A stretch of DNA of 64,000 nt from Pirellula staleyi DSM 6068 (GTDB lineage: Bacteria; Planctomycetota; Planctomycetia; Pirellulales; Pirellulaceae), in assembly GCF_000025185.1 (NCBI RefSeq), contig NC_013720.1:1674001-1738000 (forward strand), read 5' to 3'. A program made the translations under genes and the position numbers. The notes beneath the pieces were generated by a model. It was not told where the DNA came from. It saw nothing but the letters and a program-made list of their open reading frames with translations, and did no database searches. Positions 22,801 through 30,576 of this stretch are shown in pieces (position 1 is the first letter of the stretch; the number at the start of each line of letters is the position of its first letter).

Positions 22801-25800
22801 TGAAGAGCTTGCTACCGTCGTCGCTGCGGGTGCCGAAGCGGTACGTCGCATTTTCGGGAACGGTGATTTTTCCGACCCAGCGGCCACCGATGTTGTCCGC
22901 TCCAACATTCACGCCAACGCCTGCATAGACGTTGCCGTTGCTGCCGCCGCGCTCGATCGTGCCACCGAGTCCCGAGGTAATCTCCGTGCCGATACCGAAG
23001 TCGACAAAGCGGGTGAACTTGGTGGTGGGAAGCAGCGTGACGAGCTGATTGGGAAGCGCCACGGTGCCGGGCGAATTGAGCAGCGTGGTGGCCGAGCTGG
23101 GGAATGCGGGGGCGATCGAAGCGGCGTTGAAATACTGGCCGCGCAGACCACCGGGAACAAACGTTCCGGGCGTCGCGATGTCGTTGAGCAGCACGCTCGA
23201 AGGGATGATCTGCCGCGCGAACGACTGACTGCCAGCGCTCAATTGCCAGCTCGCTTGGATACCACCATTGCCACCACTGTCGAACGCTGCGATCAGGATG
23301 TCGTAATCACCCGGGGTGAGATAAATGGTGCCGCTGCGGTTAGTCATCCCTTGCGCGAAGTTGTTATTCACCACTTCGCGACCATTGATGAAGAGCTTGC
23401 TTCCATCGTCGCTGCGGGTGGTGAATTGATAGTGGCCAGCCACCGTAATGCGGATCCGACCTTCCCAGTAGGCCGCCATGTCGTTGCCGACATTCACCCC
23501 AATGCCACCAAAGAAATTGCCGCTGCTGTCACCACGATCCAGGATCGAGCCATTGCCTGGAATGGTTTCTGTTCCACCACCGAAGTCGATCGTGGGGGTC
23601 AGGTAGTTGGCAACGGTGGGGATGTAGGACTGTAAGTTGATCGGCGTCGAAGCGACGTTGATCGGATTGAGGAACGTCGTAGCGCCGCCAGCACCAAGCG
23701 CGTAGTACTCGCCACGGAGACCCCCTTGCACATTGGCTGAGCTGCCGAGTCCCGTCACGTTGCCGGTGACGGTGGTGTTGCCACTTCCCGAGACGCGAAG
23801 ACCCGAGAGTCCGACATCCATGCTGCCGATCGTCAGGCTCGTCCCATCGTTATGAATTCCCATCGTGCCACGATCGACGATCGCAGCCTTCACAGCGCCA
23901 GGGAGCGAAGTGCTTCCCGAGAGAATCACCAGTCCGGTGTTGCCCGCTGCGGCGACATTGCCGAGCGTGATATCTTCCCCAGCGCCAAAGGTCAGATTCC
24001 CTTGCAGCGCCAGCGTTGCGCCGTCACTCACGTAGGTGTCGCTCGTCGTGGTGCCGAGCGCGGCACTCGTTGTGGCCACGAGCGTTCCCCCTGTCACACG
24101 TGTCGGTCCGCTATAGCTCGAGCCGGTGCCAGTGAGGGTGAGCGTTCCGGTGCCATGCTTCGAGAGACCACCATCGATCGTGCGCAAACTGGTCGCGCCA
24201 CCACCGGCGGTTTCGCTCGGCGAGGTGTAGAGCAGGCCATCGACGGTGCTGGTGCCACTGTCGCTGATACCAAAACCAAAGGTCAATCCGAAGTTATTGG
24301 CAGGCACGGCACCACCGTCGCCACCACCATCGCCGAAGCGGATTTCGATGTTGTGCCAGCCGTCCCCGTTGGGGCCCATGCCAAGGTTCAAGCGACCGGT
24401 GCCGGTAGGTGTGCCAGCGTTGGTGTCGCGCAGGTAGAGAGCGCCGTCGATCGTGATCCGGACGTTGTCGTCCATCGATTCGGCAAACGAGACGATCCCA
24501 TCGGCGTCGAAGAACTGACCGGTATAGACCCAAGTGACGTTATCGTTGAGCCAGTAGATGCCGGGGTTTCCGCCGACGCGCGACGTCGCATTGCCAGCCG
24601 GTGTGCCGAGTCGTTGCACGGTGCCAGGATTCGGGCTGGTTTCGTCGAAAGCGCCTGCGAGGAGCCCTTCGAGCAAGCCTTCCTGCTCGTAGCCCAGCAC
24701 GTTGCCGCTTACGAGAGTATTGCCGCTGCCGTCGATCTCCAGTTCAGCGCCGCCGCGAAGTGTGATATCGCTGGTGAGGTTCAGCTGCGACCCAGCATTG
24801 GTGATCATCGCCTGGCCCAGCGCGGTGATCGGACCGGCGATGGTGGAGGTGCCACTCGCGAGGCGAATTGCGCCGTTGAGGTTGTTGCCACGCCCGTTGA
24901 TCGAAAGGGCTTCCGAGGCGGGCAGATTCAAACCTGCAGCGACCAGCAGTTGGCCACCCGCTTGCACCAGCGTATCGCCGTCGCCTGAGCCGAGGGCATT
25001 GTTACTCGTGATACTGACGACACCCGCATTGATGCGCGTCAAACCGACGTAGTTATTGCCAGTTCCGGCGAGGGTGAGTGTGCCGCCACCGTTCTTGACG
25101 ATGCCACCATCGGGCGTGCGCAAGCGCGTGGCGGTTCCATCGATCGTCTCTTCGAGCTTCTGCAGATCGGCGACGTTGCCATTCACGGCCGGATTGCCAC
25201 TTTCGCTCCAGGCAAAACCGTAGGTGCTGCTCCAACCGGTGAAACCGTTGGTGCTGCCACTCGCACCAGCGCCACCACCACCGTTGCTGAAGCGGACCTC
25301 GATATCGTGCCAGCCATCGCCGTTGGGACCCATCCCCAGGTTCAGCGTGCCGGTGCTCGTAGCGACATTCCAGACGCTGTTGTCGAGTCGCACGACCCCA
25401 TCGATCACCACGTAGGTCCGGTCGTCGATCTGCTCGGCAAAGGCGACAACACCATCGGCGTCGTAGAACTGACCGTTGTAAACCCAAGTGGTAGTGCCAG
25501 CCCACGGCGCGACGGAGTTGGCAAACATCTGGCCAAAGCGGAAGCCGTTGGTGAGACCACCATAACCGGCGTAGATCGAGGTGCCGTTGTTAGCCGCGAA
25601 CGACATGTTGCCGCTTTGCGAAGCTTCAAGCAGACCCTCTTGATAGCCGCCCAGTACGTTGCCCGTGATGTTCGTGCTGCCGTTGCCCGAGACCGTGAGA
25701 GTGGCAAATCCGAGGGTGACGTTGCCACTGATGTTATGCGTACCGGCGTCGACATTGATGGTGCCGGAGGTGGCGAGCGTGAGCGGGGTACTGATGGTGT

Positions 25801-26212
25801 TGCCACCTAAATCGTCGTCGATAGCGGTCCCGCCACCAAAATTTTGGGCATCGAGGATGAGCGGATTTCCGCCGAGCGAATAGCCGGTCCCTGTGAAGCG
25901 GAGGGCGTAGCGGTTGGTCGACAGCGTGTCGTTGAACTGCGTGAAGTTGGCGGCAGCGGCCGGGAAAACGAGAACGTCGCCATCTTGCGGCAGCGTGTTG
26001 GAGTCCCAGTTGGTGTTGGTTCCCGAGATCCCCCCGTTCCAGTTGCCATCGACGTCGCCGACCCAGGTGAGAGTGGCGAGCACTTCGCGGCGCTCGAGCG
26101 TTTCGAAGAACATGCGGCGCTTGGAGGCCAGAGTCGACTTCTTCTCACGACGGTCGCGGGGATTTTTAGCGCGAAGCGAAGCTGAACGACGATCGAGTGA
26201 ACCTGAACTCAT
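13883..26212 (-). CDS. giant extracellular adhesin-like protein (PA14, C-type lectin, RTX-like repeats)
   Basis: A 4,109-residue protein. The frame is open to 26344, but ATG 26212 has GGAG eight bases upstream and is my start. A basic N-terminus leads to FETLERREVLA, the LEPR-like motif common at the start of giant planctomycete proteins. Approximate order: two related beta modules (about 187-324 and 504-640, each with LNLGMGPNGDGWH) and autotransporter-associated strand repeats (GTGTLTLTGTGSSYSG type). Two PA14 domains (about 829-960 and 1020-1150, SDDGSKLFING) and three C-type lectin domains (about 1679-1814, 1994-2120 and 2234-2360, with WIGAND and EPNxSxDED) follow. Next are long Thr/Ala/Asp-rich beta repeats, then RTX-like GGNDxLxGGxGND repeats (about 3905-4015), a calcium-binding type. 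No C-terminal sorting motif is recognised. A surface protein binding glycans or cells is inferred. Confidence 0.92.
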   Translation of the reverse strand: MSSGSLDRRSASLRAKNPRDRREKKSTLASKRRMFFETLERREVLATLTWVGDVDGNWNGGISGTNTNWDSNTLPQDGDVLVFPAAAANFTQFNDTLSTNRYALRFTGTGYSLGGNPLILDAQNFGGGTAIDDDLGGNTISTPLTLATSGTINVDAGTHNISGNVTLGFATLTVSGNGSTNITGNVLGGYQEGLLEASQSGNMSFAANNGTSIYAGYGGLTNGFRFGQMFANSVAPWAGTTTWVYNGQFYDADGVVAFAEQIDDRTYVVIDGVVRLDNSVWNVATSTGTLNLGMGPNGDGWHDIEVRFSNGGGGAGASGSTNGFTGWSSTYGFAWSESGNPAVNGNVADLQKLEETIDGTATRLRTPDGGIVKNGGGTLTLAGTGNNYVGLTRINAGVVSITSNNALGSGDGDTLVQAGGQLLVAAGLNLPASEALSINGRGNNLNGAIRLASGTSTIAGPITALGQAMITNAGSQLNLTSDITLRGGAELEIDGSGNTLVSGNVLGYEQEGLLEGLLAGAFDETSPNPGTVQRLGTPAGNATSRVGGNPGIYWLNDNVTWVYTGQFFDADGIVSFAESMDDNVRITIDGALYLRDTNAGTPTGTGRLNLGMGPNGDGWHNIEIRFGDGGGDGGAVPANNFGLTFGFGISDSGTSTVDGLLYTSPSETAGGGATSLRTIDGGLSKHGTGTLTLTGTGSSYSGPTRVTGGTLVATTSAALGTTTSDTYVSDGATLALQGNLTFGAGEDITLGNVAAAGNTGLVILSGSTSLPGAVKAAIVDRGTMGIHNDGTSLTIGSMDVGLSGLRVSGSGNTTVTGNVTGLGSSANVQGGLRGEYYALGAGGATTFLNPINVASTPINLQSYIPTVANYLTPTIDFGGGTETIPGNGSILDRGDSSGNFFGGIGVNVGNDMAAYWEGRIRITVAGHYQFTTRSDDGSKLFINGREVVNNNFAQGMTNRSGTIYLTPGDYDILIAAFDSGGNGGIQASWQLSAGSQSFARQIIPSSVLLNDIATPGTFVPGGLRGQYFNAASIAPAFPSSATTLLNSPGTVALPNQLVTLLPTTKFTRFVDFGIGTEITSGLGGTIERGGSNGNVYAGVGVNVGADNIGGRWVGKITVPENATYRFGTRSDDGSKLFINGTQVVDNNFSQGMTTRTGDIVLTAGVHDIEITYYEGNGGSGVQAFWQQLDGTNPFGRRVIDPAALSISLLGNNFLTKQGTGVLTLGGSSNFSGVTTVSQGTLRVNGSLVDGAAATDVTVASGARLEGTGTIAGAVAAAALSTVAPGNPTGTLSVGSAALSSTGIVELVISGNTAGSYDALSSSGAIALSGATLQLSGSYVPVPGDTLTLVSAAGGISGTFANYPTSGLVVINGAPMQLTYGANSVTLAYDQTPTVVGTNLDQDFRVQTSGGNLQVFIDNVLTINTPLSQLSSLEISGQGGDDDFVIDYTASGGIFALPITVHGNTQGVDGDDLEVLGGNPNTVTYNYVNATDGSISIDGTLITYTGLEPVLTDFDASPAIAIFNLPGTSDQAILEDNGLLGDGLIRLRSQNGTPTFEVTTFSVPTQQLTINMGADAGVLTVAPGSDLRSAVTINGDGASDIVRITGALGLGNAANTGNLTINAERTEISANISTDLGTNAGSIAINGDARIGESLVLDTDSLAGTDGSVSFTGNVRALKGYVFVGAGQNWTNARALALASTLDGMSGYLVNIRSAAENAYVRSIGGTSTVWIGANDVLVEGAWRWADGPDAGVQFWQGTGSGSGGVTVGGNYANWNGTGEPNNSPDEDAATMIANGTWNDLGVGSSNAYIIEYGSSLFAADLTISTGSSNVTFGAGVGDNNQPLNNVTISAASTSFGGNVATISDLTVNSTVSLATNVTVSGDDLQFASTIDSSGGARTLTANGRSSVIVGGNIGSGAVLTSVSMNAPLIVVDDVTTTGAQTFASTNSIITRATHTTSGGAVTFSGPLNVLSGTTINTAGGNVVFGGTVDTMSHYQIVASALTWSNARTAATSLSFLGTTGHLASIRSAVENSRINAIGSGTAWIGANDTAVEGAWRWADGPDNNVQFWSGAVGGSTVGGNYANWNTGEPNQSGDEDGAEFQFGTGGWNDLNITSTRNYIVEFNAASPQSLSVNAGAGTISAANVMGSIYRLSSVNFAGSNISLVGVDTTGTQTFTASGETTVARGNTTEGAAINFSGGVRLAGAVNINTTANGAVGAAVTFGGAVNQIASNHVNVNTGGPITWTAARAAALAAGGYLANITSPAENAAITATLGGGRAWIGASDLQTESTWRWMDGPEAGSIFWIGTAGGTAQNGFYTNWNSGEPNQSGDEDYAEIIGAGGWNDLTINNGAATRFILEYNPDLPLTITAGVGDVNFNGQVGNSRAPGSIVIASGDDVTFSQNTTAGSVSVTAANTIVSSALLSTTTTASLTSGGIINLGSTNIGSNFAVTAAGLISNSGNVVVVGALTKSGAGRFDLTGAGNSAGSTSVSTGELRVLGTLNSSVNVAAAATLSGTGSVVGALSGTGASLVAAGTGTSTTGTLATGNIVGSAGNVYSFEIGGLTPGDGGANTHDQLNTTGTINLGGATLNVSLLGGFTPNALTLQEIILITNDGTDAVVGTFAGLAEGAAVVVGGSTFYISYSADSAGPGAGNDVALYSQPIINGTAGADIVTVTAADGAGNITVTYSLNNGAVIGGYTTTTPPNAFTFYGGDSDDTLNVNLNAINVALPGGIYYDGEGQGSPVAAGGNPSFGDVLAIVGTGLQTATYTSDAVIARAGTITSDALAGTITFRGLEPVNMFNLASAVVNFGGAADTIDISAGFGATVATSAIPALVVSGNSGGVAFEQVHLSGNIAVEINTVTGGSDAADSVTITSGANAHANANITIDTGVGADTIEVDGPLMVGAGGAISLTSGGSISVNNTITAGLAVTLTALTGSISDGNGASVNVATGLLVAQAATGVANAIDLDTTITSLIVSTTGATNGNININETSGLAVSSATTVNGNITLTAASGDIAVTTITAVGDATLVATTGAITDANAGVLNVSASNLSATSASGIDLDTSIATLTASVTGTGAIDIDEASAITLTSITTNNGLVDITSATGTMTVTSINAAGAVNLAVTDTGAADDDIIVSGTLSSTSNVVLLAGDDATLSGTISATGTVSVTIDAASADVGGATLSFAGDIDAVSATFTGGAEIDTFNVRPDQDNGLASTPISIFGGDPTMPAGDLLVLDITGLGVPTLTLGAVNYSGVWSFGASAAGVAYSSIETVQTTPLTSVYNLVLDMRIAGFQNGAADAIEIFLSAPNVFEVEVNGLGKFSGQADTINSFTVIGSSDSESLTIRETAAGLPSFDGAAPLVDNSLASGGVSNGAHLNIAADAYYTASNLTDVTIHFDGGLGDNSLALELLTAADVGYFSDVLDGQGSGNVGVGPSGAPLTLVSFADLDTLILDGAGGNLVVDASSSTSTADIEISDDGAAADGVTEITADTGLVATTTFEGFLALDLIAGGGNEAIDLVNIDSTSSLTSIDIVAGSSLAATDNSAHTVRIHAIKSGVPVTVTGDIGVDTFQVFDSGNSASNIASTLSFNGVAGDDDSLIVVDSGSVSADSVVITRTTIEGLTIASGIDITFTSIDDLDVTTSGGADTIRVNMTEAANDLDTAVVTGAGDNDQFYVNAADFLARLTLNGGLGDDTFGGTPSSTAPGYLLSASELDGVDDMIRPSLTTPFFINGNDPSVLPGDVLNIDVSALGGGLAATSPVLVSSGQVLSSTHATVTFTTIEDLNLADDGEMTSATINDIYIRGTNGNDTIQFARANTTLEPSRTRVQIGSSYTYHNVPGKTLVYGRGGNDIINQSNLQIPAEFYGEAGDDFLTGSFNNDLLVGGLGNDRINASSGNNIVWGDDAPTSDELNPHELNIGGNDTLSALGGNDLFYAGGGNDSVSPGAGDDWIHGGYGNDQLSGSSGNDRIYGAQGNDTISGDVGDDFLSGGDGDDRLYGRDGNDVLIGGDGVDLVDGGNGNDLVLAAITTYQGTSDTATSNTYSSAVDAAMLALLVAWNSGGPVAPNLTHTDDLDRDTVYGGSGNDLFGTHTNADPLTSDIRGDFNNSQDTSL

Positions 26213-26706
26213 GAGCGAAACTCCAAGCTGCAAATTGACGGAGCGCGATCGACAGCCGCAGCGCGGTGGCTTTCCGAGGAAAGTAGCGACTGCGAAGACG
26301 ATCTCGCCGAAAATTTCCACCCCAGGAGTTCTGTTGCACTTCAAACGCTCGGATCGCGCGGCGCAGTGAGCTCGAGCCGCAGCAACGAGTGAACGGTGCT
26401 GCGGATAAGCCAGTGTTGAGCGCGAAGCATCGCCGCACGGCGGCTGGCGATACTGGAAAACGCGGAGAGTTTCGACGAAGCAGGGGTTGCTAAGTAACCT
26501 GAATTCCGTTGCGGTTACGAGGCAGGGCTACGAGCGAAAACTGACGCGAGGCGAGAGAAGTGGGAGAGGCACCTAGTGGGGGAAATTGGGGGAGGTAAGG
26601 GGAACGACTCGAGGCGATCTTGGATTCGTGGCGTGGCAGACTGCTGAGCGCAACGATCAGCGCTTCAGCATAGTTGGGGAGATCCAAAAACGCACCTTCT
26701 GACTAG

Positions 26707-26736
26707 ACAATAATAAGGTGATCGTCAGCCAGTCAA
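26707..26736 (-). promoter_or_regulatory. candidate promoter for the giant gene
   Basis: On the minus strand TTGACT (26736-26731) is followed by TATTGT after 18 bases (26712-26707), or by TATTAT after 15. It would give a leader of nearly 490 bases before ATG 26212, which is long but plausible because no other gene intervenes. Confidence 0.35.
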
Positions 26737-26889
26737 CAGAATTTAGTGCAAACTGGATGGAATGTGCACGCAGGGAACGCCTTTTGGGGTGGATAAATGT
26801 CCGCAAATGGGAGTGGCGGAGAGGCGATTGACGTGCCAAAGCGGGTTTGAAGCAGCAGCCGTGAGATCGAAGCGGGCTGATCGGAACGC

Positions 26890-26926
26890 AAAAAAAGCTG
26901 AAGAACCTTGCGGCGCTTCAGCTTTC
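26890..26926 (-). terminator. rho-independent terminator of the DUF1080 gene
   Basis: On the minus strand AAAGCTGAAG pairs with CTTCAGCTTT across a 12-base loop and runs into a T tract. It lies about 55 bases after the stop at 26981. Confidence 0.88.
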
Positions 26927-26980
26927 ATGATCTGGGTGAATAGTCGCGAAAACTATCGCAACTGTTTATCTATAAAGAAC

Positions 26981-27685
26981 TTAGGGTAGTTCTTTGATGT
27001 AGATGTTGCGGAAGTAGAGCGTGTTGCCGTGGTTTTGGAGCTCGATCTGTCCGGTGGGGTAGATCGGCTTGTCTCGTTCCCAGTAGTTCTCGAGCGTGAC
27101 ATCGGTGACCACGTTCTTGCCGTTGAGCTGGATCGTCACCTTTTCACCCACCATGCGGATGAAGAAGGTATTCCACTCACCCACTGGCTTATCGGCCTTC
27201 ACTTCGGCCTGATTGGGGTTCTTTTGGTTGTTCCAGAGGCTTCCCGAGCCCTTGTTGGCACCGAGTTTCCAGAGAGGTTCGTGATCGGTGTCCCAGATCT
27301 GAACCTGAGGGCTGCCACGGAGATAGATGCCGCTGTCGCCTGCTTTTTCGATCTTCCAGTCGACGTAGAGCTCGAAATTGGCGTAGTCCTTGGCGGTGCA
27401 GAGGCTGTCACCCTTGCCGTCGAACACAATGATGCCGTTTTCCACTTTCCAGTGGTCGCGCATCTTTTGATCGGCCTTCGCTTGGGCAGCGGCGAGATCT
27501 TCCGGCTTCATCTCGGCGCGGCTCTTAGGATTGCCAACCAATCCCTTCCAGCCGGTGAGATCGACACCGTTAAACAGGGCCGTGAAACCTTCCGGGGGAG
27601 TGTTCAGCTTTTCCTCGGCAGCGGTTGCCGAGCACCAAACACCGAGGGCAACAAACAAACCAGCAAGCGTGAGCAACGAGCGCAT
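26981..27685 (-). CDS. secreted DUF1080 (3-keto-disaccharide hydrolase-like) protein
   Basis: Exported protein of the DUF1080 family, a concanavalin-like beta-sandwich fold. Some members cleave 3-keto-glycosides and others have no known substrate. ATG 27685 has GGAG nine bases upstream and begins a clear signal peptide (MRSLLTLAGLFVALGVWCSATAA, cleavage near residue 23), so the extra in-frame codons up to 27745 are not used. The 234-residue protein shows the family landmarks: GFTALFNGVDLTGWKG, HWKVENGIIVFDGKGD, FELYVDWKI, DSGIYLRG, WNTFFIRMVG and GQIELQNHG near the end. It is a single-gene unit with its own terminator. Two more DUF1080 proteins occur in the window. Substrate cannot be told from sequence. 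Confidence 0.9.
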   Translation of the reverse strand: MRSLLTLAGLFVALGVWCSATAAEEKLNTPPEGFTALFNGVDLTGWKGLVGNPKSRAEMKPEDLAAAQAKADQKMRDHWKVENGIIVFDGKGDSLCTAKDYANFELYVDWKIEKAGDSGIYLRGSPQVQIWDTDHEPLWKLGANKGSGSLWNNQKNPNQAEVKADKPVGEWNTFFIRMVGEKVTIQLNGKNVVTDVTLENYWERDKPIYPTGQIELQNHGNTLYFRNIYIKELP

Positions 27686-28020
27686 GGGCGCAAGCTCCAA
27701 AGACACGAGTAGCAAAGGTGGGATATCTAGCGGAGAGCGATCCACGATGGACCGGTCGCGGAGAGTCTAACGCACTTCCCGGGCGATAGCGAGCAAAAAA
27801 GAGGCCCAAAATCGGCTGAATCACCCTTCCGGCGGCGGCTTCCAATATTCCCGGTCCGCTGGCGAATAGAACGATAACGATCGCCGCAAAATAGGTGGCG
27901 AAAGTTAGTCACTGCTCGATTTCTCGTCTACGATGCAGGGAGATTTCCCAACCTGCGGCACGCAGCAACGCACGGGCTTGCTGCCCGATTCCGCCACCTC
28001 AATTTCGAGGAGGAGAGGCC

Positions 28021-28701
28021 ATGTTTGACAGCTACTTGTCGATCGTCTTTTTGGTCATGGCCGTTTTTGGCGGAACAATCCTGACGATTCAATTCGTCCT
28101 CACCGTGCTCGGTGTCGGGGGAGTCGATCTTGTCGAAACTCTGACCCACGATGCCGGTGATATCGCTGATGCCGATGGGTCGGGTGGTGACGCACACAGC
28201 CATCACGGGGGTAGCGATCAATCCGAAGATCCGCATGGTACGGCCTCGCTGCTGGGGATGATCTCGTTTCGAACCCTGGTGGCAGCCGCCACTTTCTTTG
28301 GTTTGGCAGGGCTCGCCGCTGCTGGTGGGCGTCAGCCGCAGGTGGTGCAGGTCGGCATCGCACTCTTAGCCGGCGCGGGCGCAATGTATGGCGTACATTC
28401 GCTCATGCGGGCGATGGGTCGCCTTACCGAAGATGGCACCGTGCGAGTACGTAAAGCCATTGGCCTGGTGGCCACTGTCTACGTGCCGATCGCGGCCCAC
28501 GGCAAGTCGACCGGCAAAGTTCAGCTGTCGCTTCAGAATCGTGTGATGGAATACGAAGCGATTGCCAAAGCTAGCCATTCGCTCGCAACGGGAACGAAGG
28601 TCCGTGTGATAGCCGTCGAAGGAAATGTGCTCGAAGTCGAGCCTCTGGTGACAGAGACCACTGCTTCGCACGCTTCAGCCGAGACCAAAGCACACGCCTA
28701 A
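28021..28701 (+). CDS. NfeD-like membrane protein, flotillin partner
   Basis: A 226-residue membrane protein of the short NfeD/YuaF type usually encoded with flotillin and thought to work with it in membrane microdomains. ATG 28021 has GGAGGAGAGG directly upstream. One or two N-terminal helices (about 5-35) are followed by a loop rich in His, Gly and Asp (about 45-75). A second pair of helices (about 78-140) includes FRTLVAAATFFGLAGLAAAGG. The C-terminal region from about 145 is beta-rich and OB-fold-like (GLVATVYVPI, GKVQLSL, GTKVRVIAVEGNVLEVEP). The flotillin gene follows after a 195-base gap. The family call rests on this architecture and pairing; sequence motifs in the family are weak. 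Confidence 0.8.
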   Translation: MFDSYLSIVFLVMAVFGGTILTIQFVLTVLGVGGVDLVETLTHDAGDIADADGSGGDAHSHHGGSDQSEDPHGTASLLGMISFRTLVAAATFFGLAGLAAAGGRQPQVVQVGIALLAGAGAMYGVHSLMRAMGRLTEDGTVRVRKAIGLVATVYVPIAAHGKSTGKVQLSLQNRVMEYEAIAKASHSLATGTKVRVIAVEGNVLEVEPLVTETTASHASAETKAHA

Positions 28702-28896
28702 GTTGCTTCTGCTTGGCCTACAGAAACAGAATCAACCAGCTGCGCTCGCTGTGCGCCTGCATCTGCGCACGCGCTCGGCTGCTCACGCTATCGACACGAT
28801 CCCAAACAACATCAAGACCACGACAACGATCACCACCAAGTAGCGCTGCACTACCGAGGCTCACCCCTCCGTCCAGAGATCAAGGAGTAACCCCCC

Positions 28897-30501
28897 ATGG
28901 TTGAAGTACTGATTCCTATTGTGATGGGCGTGATGTTCATCGGCATGCTCGCGTTCGGGCTCTTTATTGCTTTCATCAAGCAATTCAAGCGCTGCCCGAG
29001 CAACCGCGTGCTCGTGATTTTCGGTCGCACCGGCAAAGGTTCGAGCCACACCATCCATGGTGGCGCGAAGTTCGTGTGGCCCTTCATTCAGGACTACGCC
29101 TACCTGAGCCTCGAGCCGATTCAAATCGAAGTTCCTCTGCGTGGCGCACTCTCGTCGGAGAACATCCGCGTGAATGTGCCGAGCGTCTTCACCGTCGCGA
29201 TCGACACCAAGCCCGACGTGATGGCCAACGCTGCTGTTCGTTTGCTCGGCCTCACCGTCCAAGAGATTCGCAAGCAAGCGGAAGAAATGATCTTCGGCCA
29301 GCTGCGACAAGTGATTGCTTCGATGGGCATCGAAGAAATCAACCGCGATCGCGATAAGTTCCTCGAACATGTGCAGCACTCGCTCGAGCCGGAACTGGCG
29401 AAGATCGGTCTGCAGCTGATCAACGTCAACATCACCGACATCACCGACGAATCGGGCTACATCGACGCGATTGGCCAGAAGGCTGCTTCGCTCGCGATTC
29501 AGCAGGCACGTGGCGACGTCGCCGACAACGAAAAGATGGGAGAAACGCGCGTGGCGGCTGCCGAGCGCGATAAGAGCATTCAAGTGGCCAACGCTCGCAA
29601 AGAGCAAGCGATCGGAACCCGCGAAGCACAGCGTGATCAGCTCGTTTCGATTGCCTCGCTCGAACGCGATCAAGAGATCGGTGAGAAGCAAGCGGCTTAC
29701 GAGCGCGAAGCGCAGGTGAAGCTCGCCGAGCGTCAAATGCGTATCCAAGTGGCCGAAGCAGATGCGACGGCGATCGACGGCGAAAACCTTTCCGCCGCTC
29801 GTGTCGCTGCCTCGCAAGCTGAACTCGCTGTGAAAAAAGCCGAAGCCTACGAACGTGGCGAAAGCCGTCGTAAGACAGCCGAAGCAAGCGTGATGGAAGT
29901 TCAAAACCGCGCGCTAGCCAAGGCGGCGCTCGCTGAAGCCGAACGTGTAGAAGCTGAACAGCGTGCCAAGCTCGAAGCTCCTGCCAAGGCTCAAAAGGCC
30001 CGCGCCATTGTCGACGCCGAAGCTGTCGCCGAGAAACGAATCATCGAAGCCAAAGCTGAAGCCGATGCGATCTACCTCAAGCTCGAAGCAGAAGCTCGTG
30101 GTCAGTACGAGATCCTCGCCAAGAAGGGTGATGGTCTCAAGCAGATTGTCGAAGCTTGCGGTGGCGCAAACCAGGCGTTCCAAATGCTGATGCTCGAACA
30201 CCTCGACAACCTGGCGGAAGCTTCGGCCAAGGCGATCTCGAACATCAAGTTCGACAAGGTGGTGGTGTGGGAAGGTGGCGGCAATGGCAACGGACGGAGC
30301 AGCACGGCTGACTTCCTCAGTGGCATGGCGAAGAGCCTGCCGCCGATGATGCAAGTGATGCGCGATATTGGTGGCGTCGAGCTTCCCGAATCGCTCGTGA
30401 AGCTGCATGGCGACAACACTGCCACCGGGACCGCGTCGACCGAAGCAACGTCGACCAGCACCGCAGCCGCTACAAAATCCGAGAAACCACCGAAGGCTTA
30501 A
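28897..30501 (+). CDS. flotillin family protein
   Basis: SPFH-domain scaffold protein associated with lipid microdomains of the inner membrane; 534 residues. It starts with an N-terminal membrane segment (about 4-27), then the SPFH/Band 7 domain (about 30-200) with NRVLVIFGRTGKG, KFVWPFIQ, ADxxP-like strands and the VNITDITDESGYIDAIGQKAA junction. A long Ala/Glu/Lys coiled coil with the EAxAEA flavour of flotillins follows (about 205-410). The tail contains GGGNGNGRSS and a Thr/Ser-rich end. AAGGAG at 28881-28886 lies before the ATG. The NfeD-like gene upstream supports the assignment. Members help organise signalling, secretion and membrane fluidity; any specific function here is unknown. 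Confidence 0.93.
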   Translation: MVEVLIPIVMGVMFIGMLAFGLFIAFIKQFKRCPSNRVLVIFGRTGKGSSHTIHGGAKFVWPFIQDYAYLSLEPIQIEVPLRGALSSENIRVNVPSVFTVAIDTKPDVMANAAVRLLGLTVQEIRKQAEEMIFGQLRQVIASMGIEEINRDRDKFLEHVQHSLEPELAKIGLQLINVNITDITDESGYIDAIGQKAASLAIQQARGDVADNEKMGETRVAAAERDKSIQVANARKEQAIGTREAQRDQLVSIASLERDQEIGEKQAAYEREAQVKLAERQMRIQVAEADATAIDGENLSAARVAASQAELAVKKAEAYERGESRRKTAEASVMEVQNRALAKAALAEAERVEAEQRAKLEAPAKAQKARAIVDAEAVAEKRIIEAKAEADAIYLKLEAEARGQYEILAKKGDGLKQIVEACGGANQAFQMLMLEHLDNLAEASAKAISNIKFDKVVVWEGGGNGNGRSSTADFLSGMAKSLPPMMQVMRDIGGVELPESLVKLHGDNTATGTASTEATSTSTAAATKSEKPPKA

Positions 30502-30576
30502 CGAGCTTTCCTAAGCAGAATTGCGAGCTCGTAGGCTCATCCCTACTTGCCGCAGCTCGCTAAATCGAGAACGATG

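Larger units (their letters stand above)
26213..26980. other. intergenic region upstream of the giant gene
   Basis: Nothing in these roughly 770 bases supports a protein or RNA gene. They contain the leader and promoter region of the giant gene on the minus strand and the terminator of the DUF1080 gene at 26890-26926. Confidence 0.5.

Noticed and set aside
26213-26344. N-terminal extension of the giant protein
   Set aside because: ATG 26212 has a good ribosome binding site and leads directly into the basic segment before LERREVLA; the extension has no such support.
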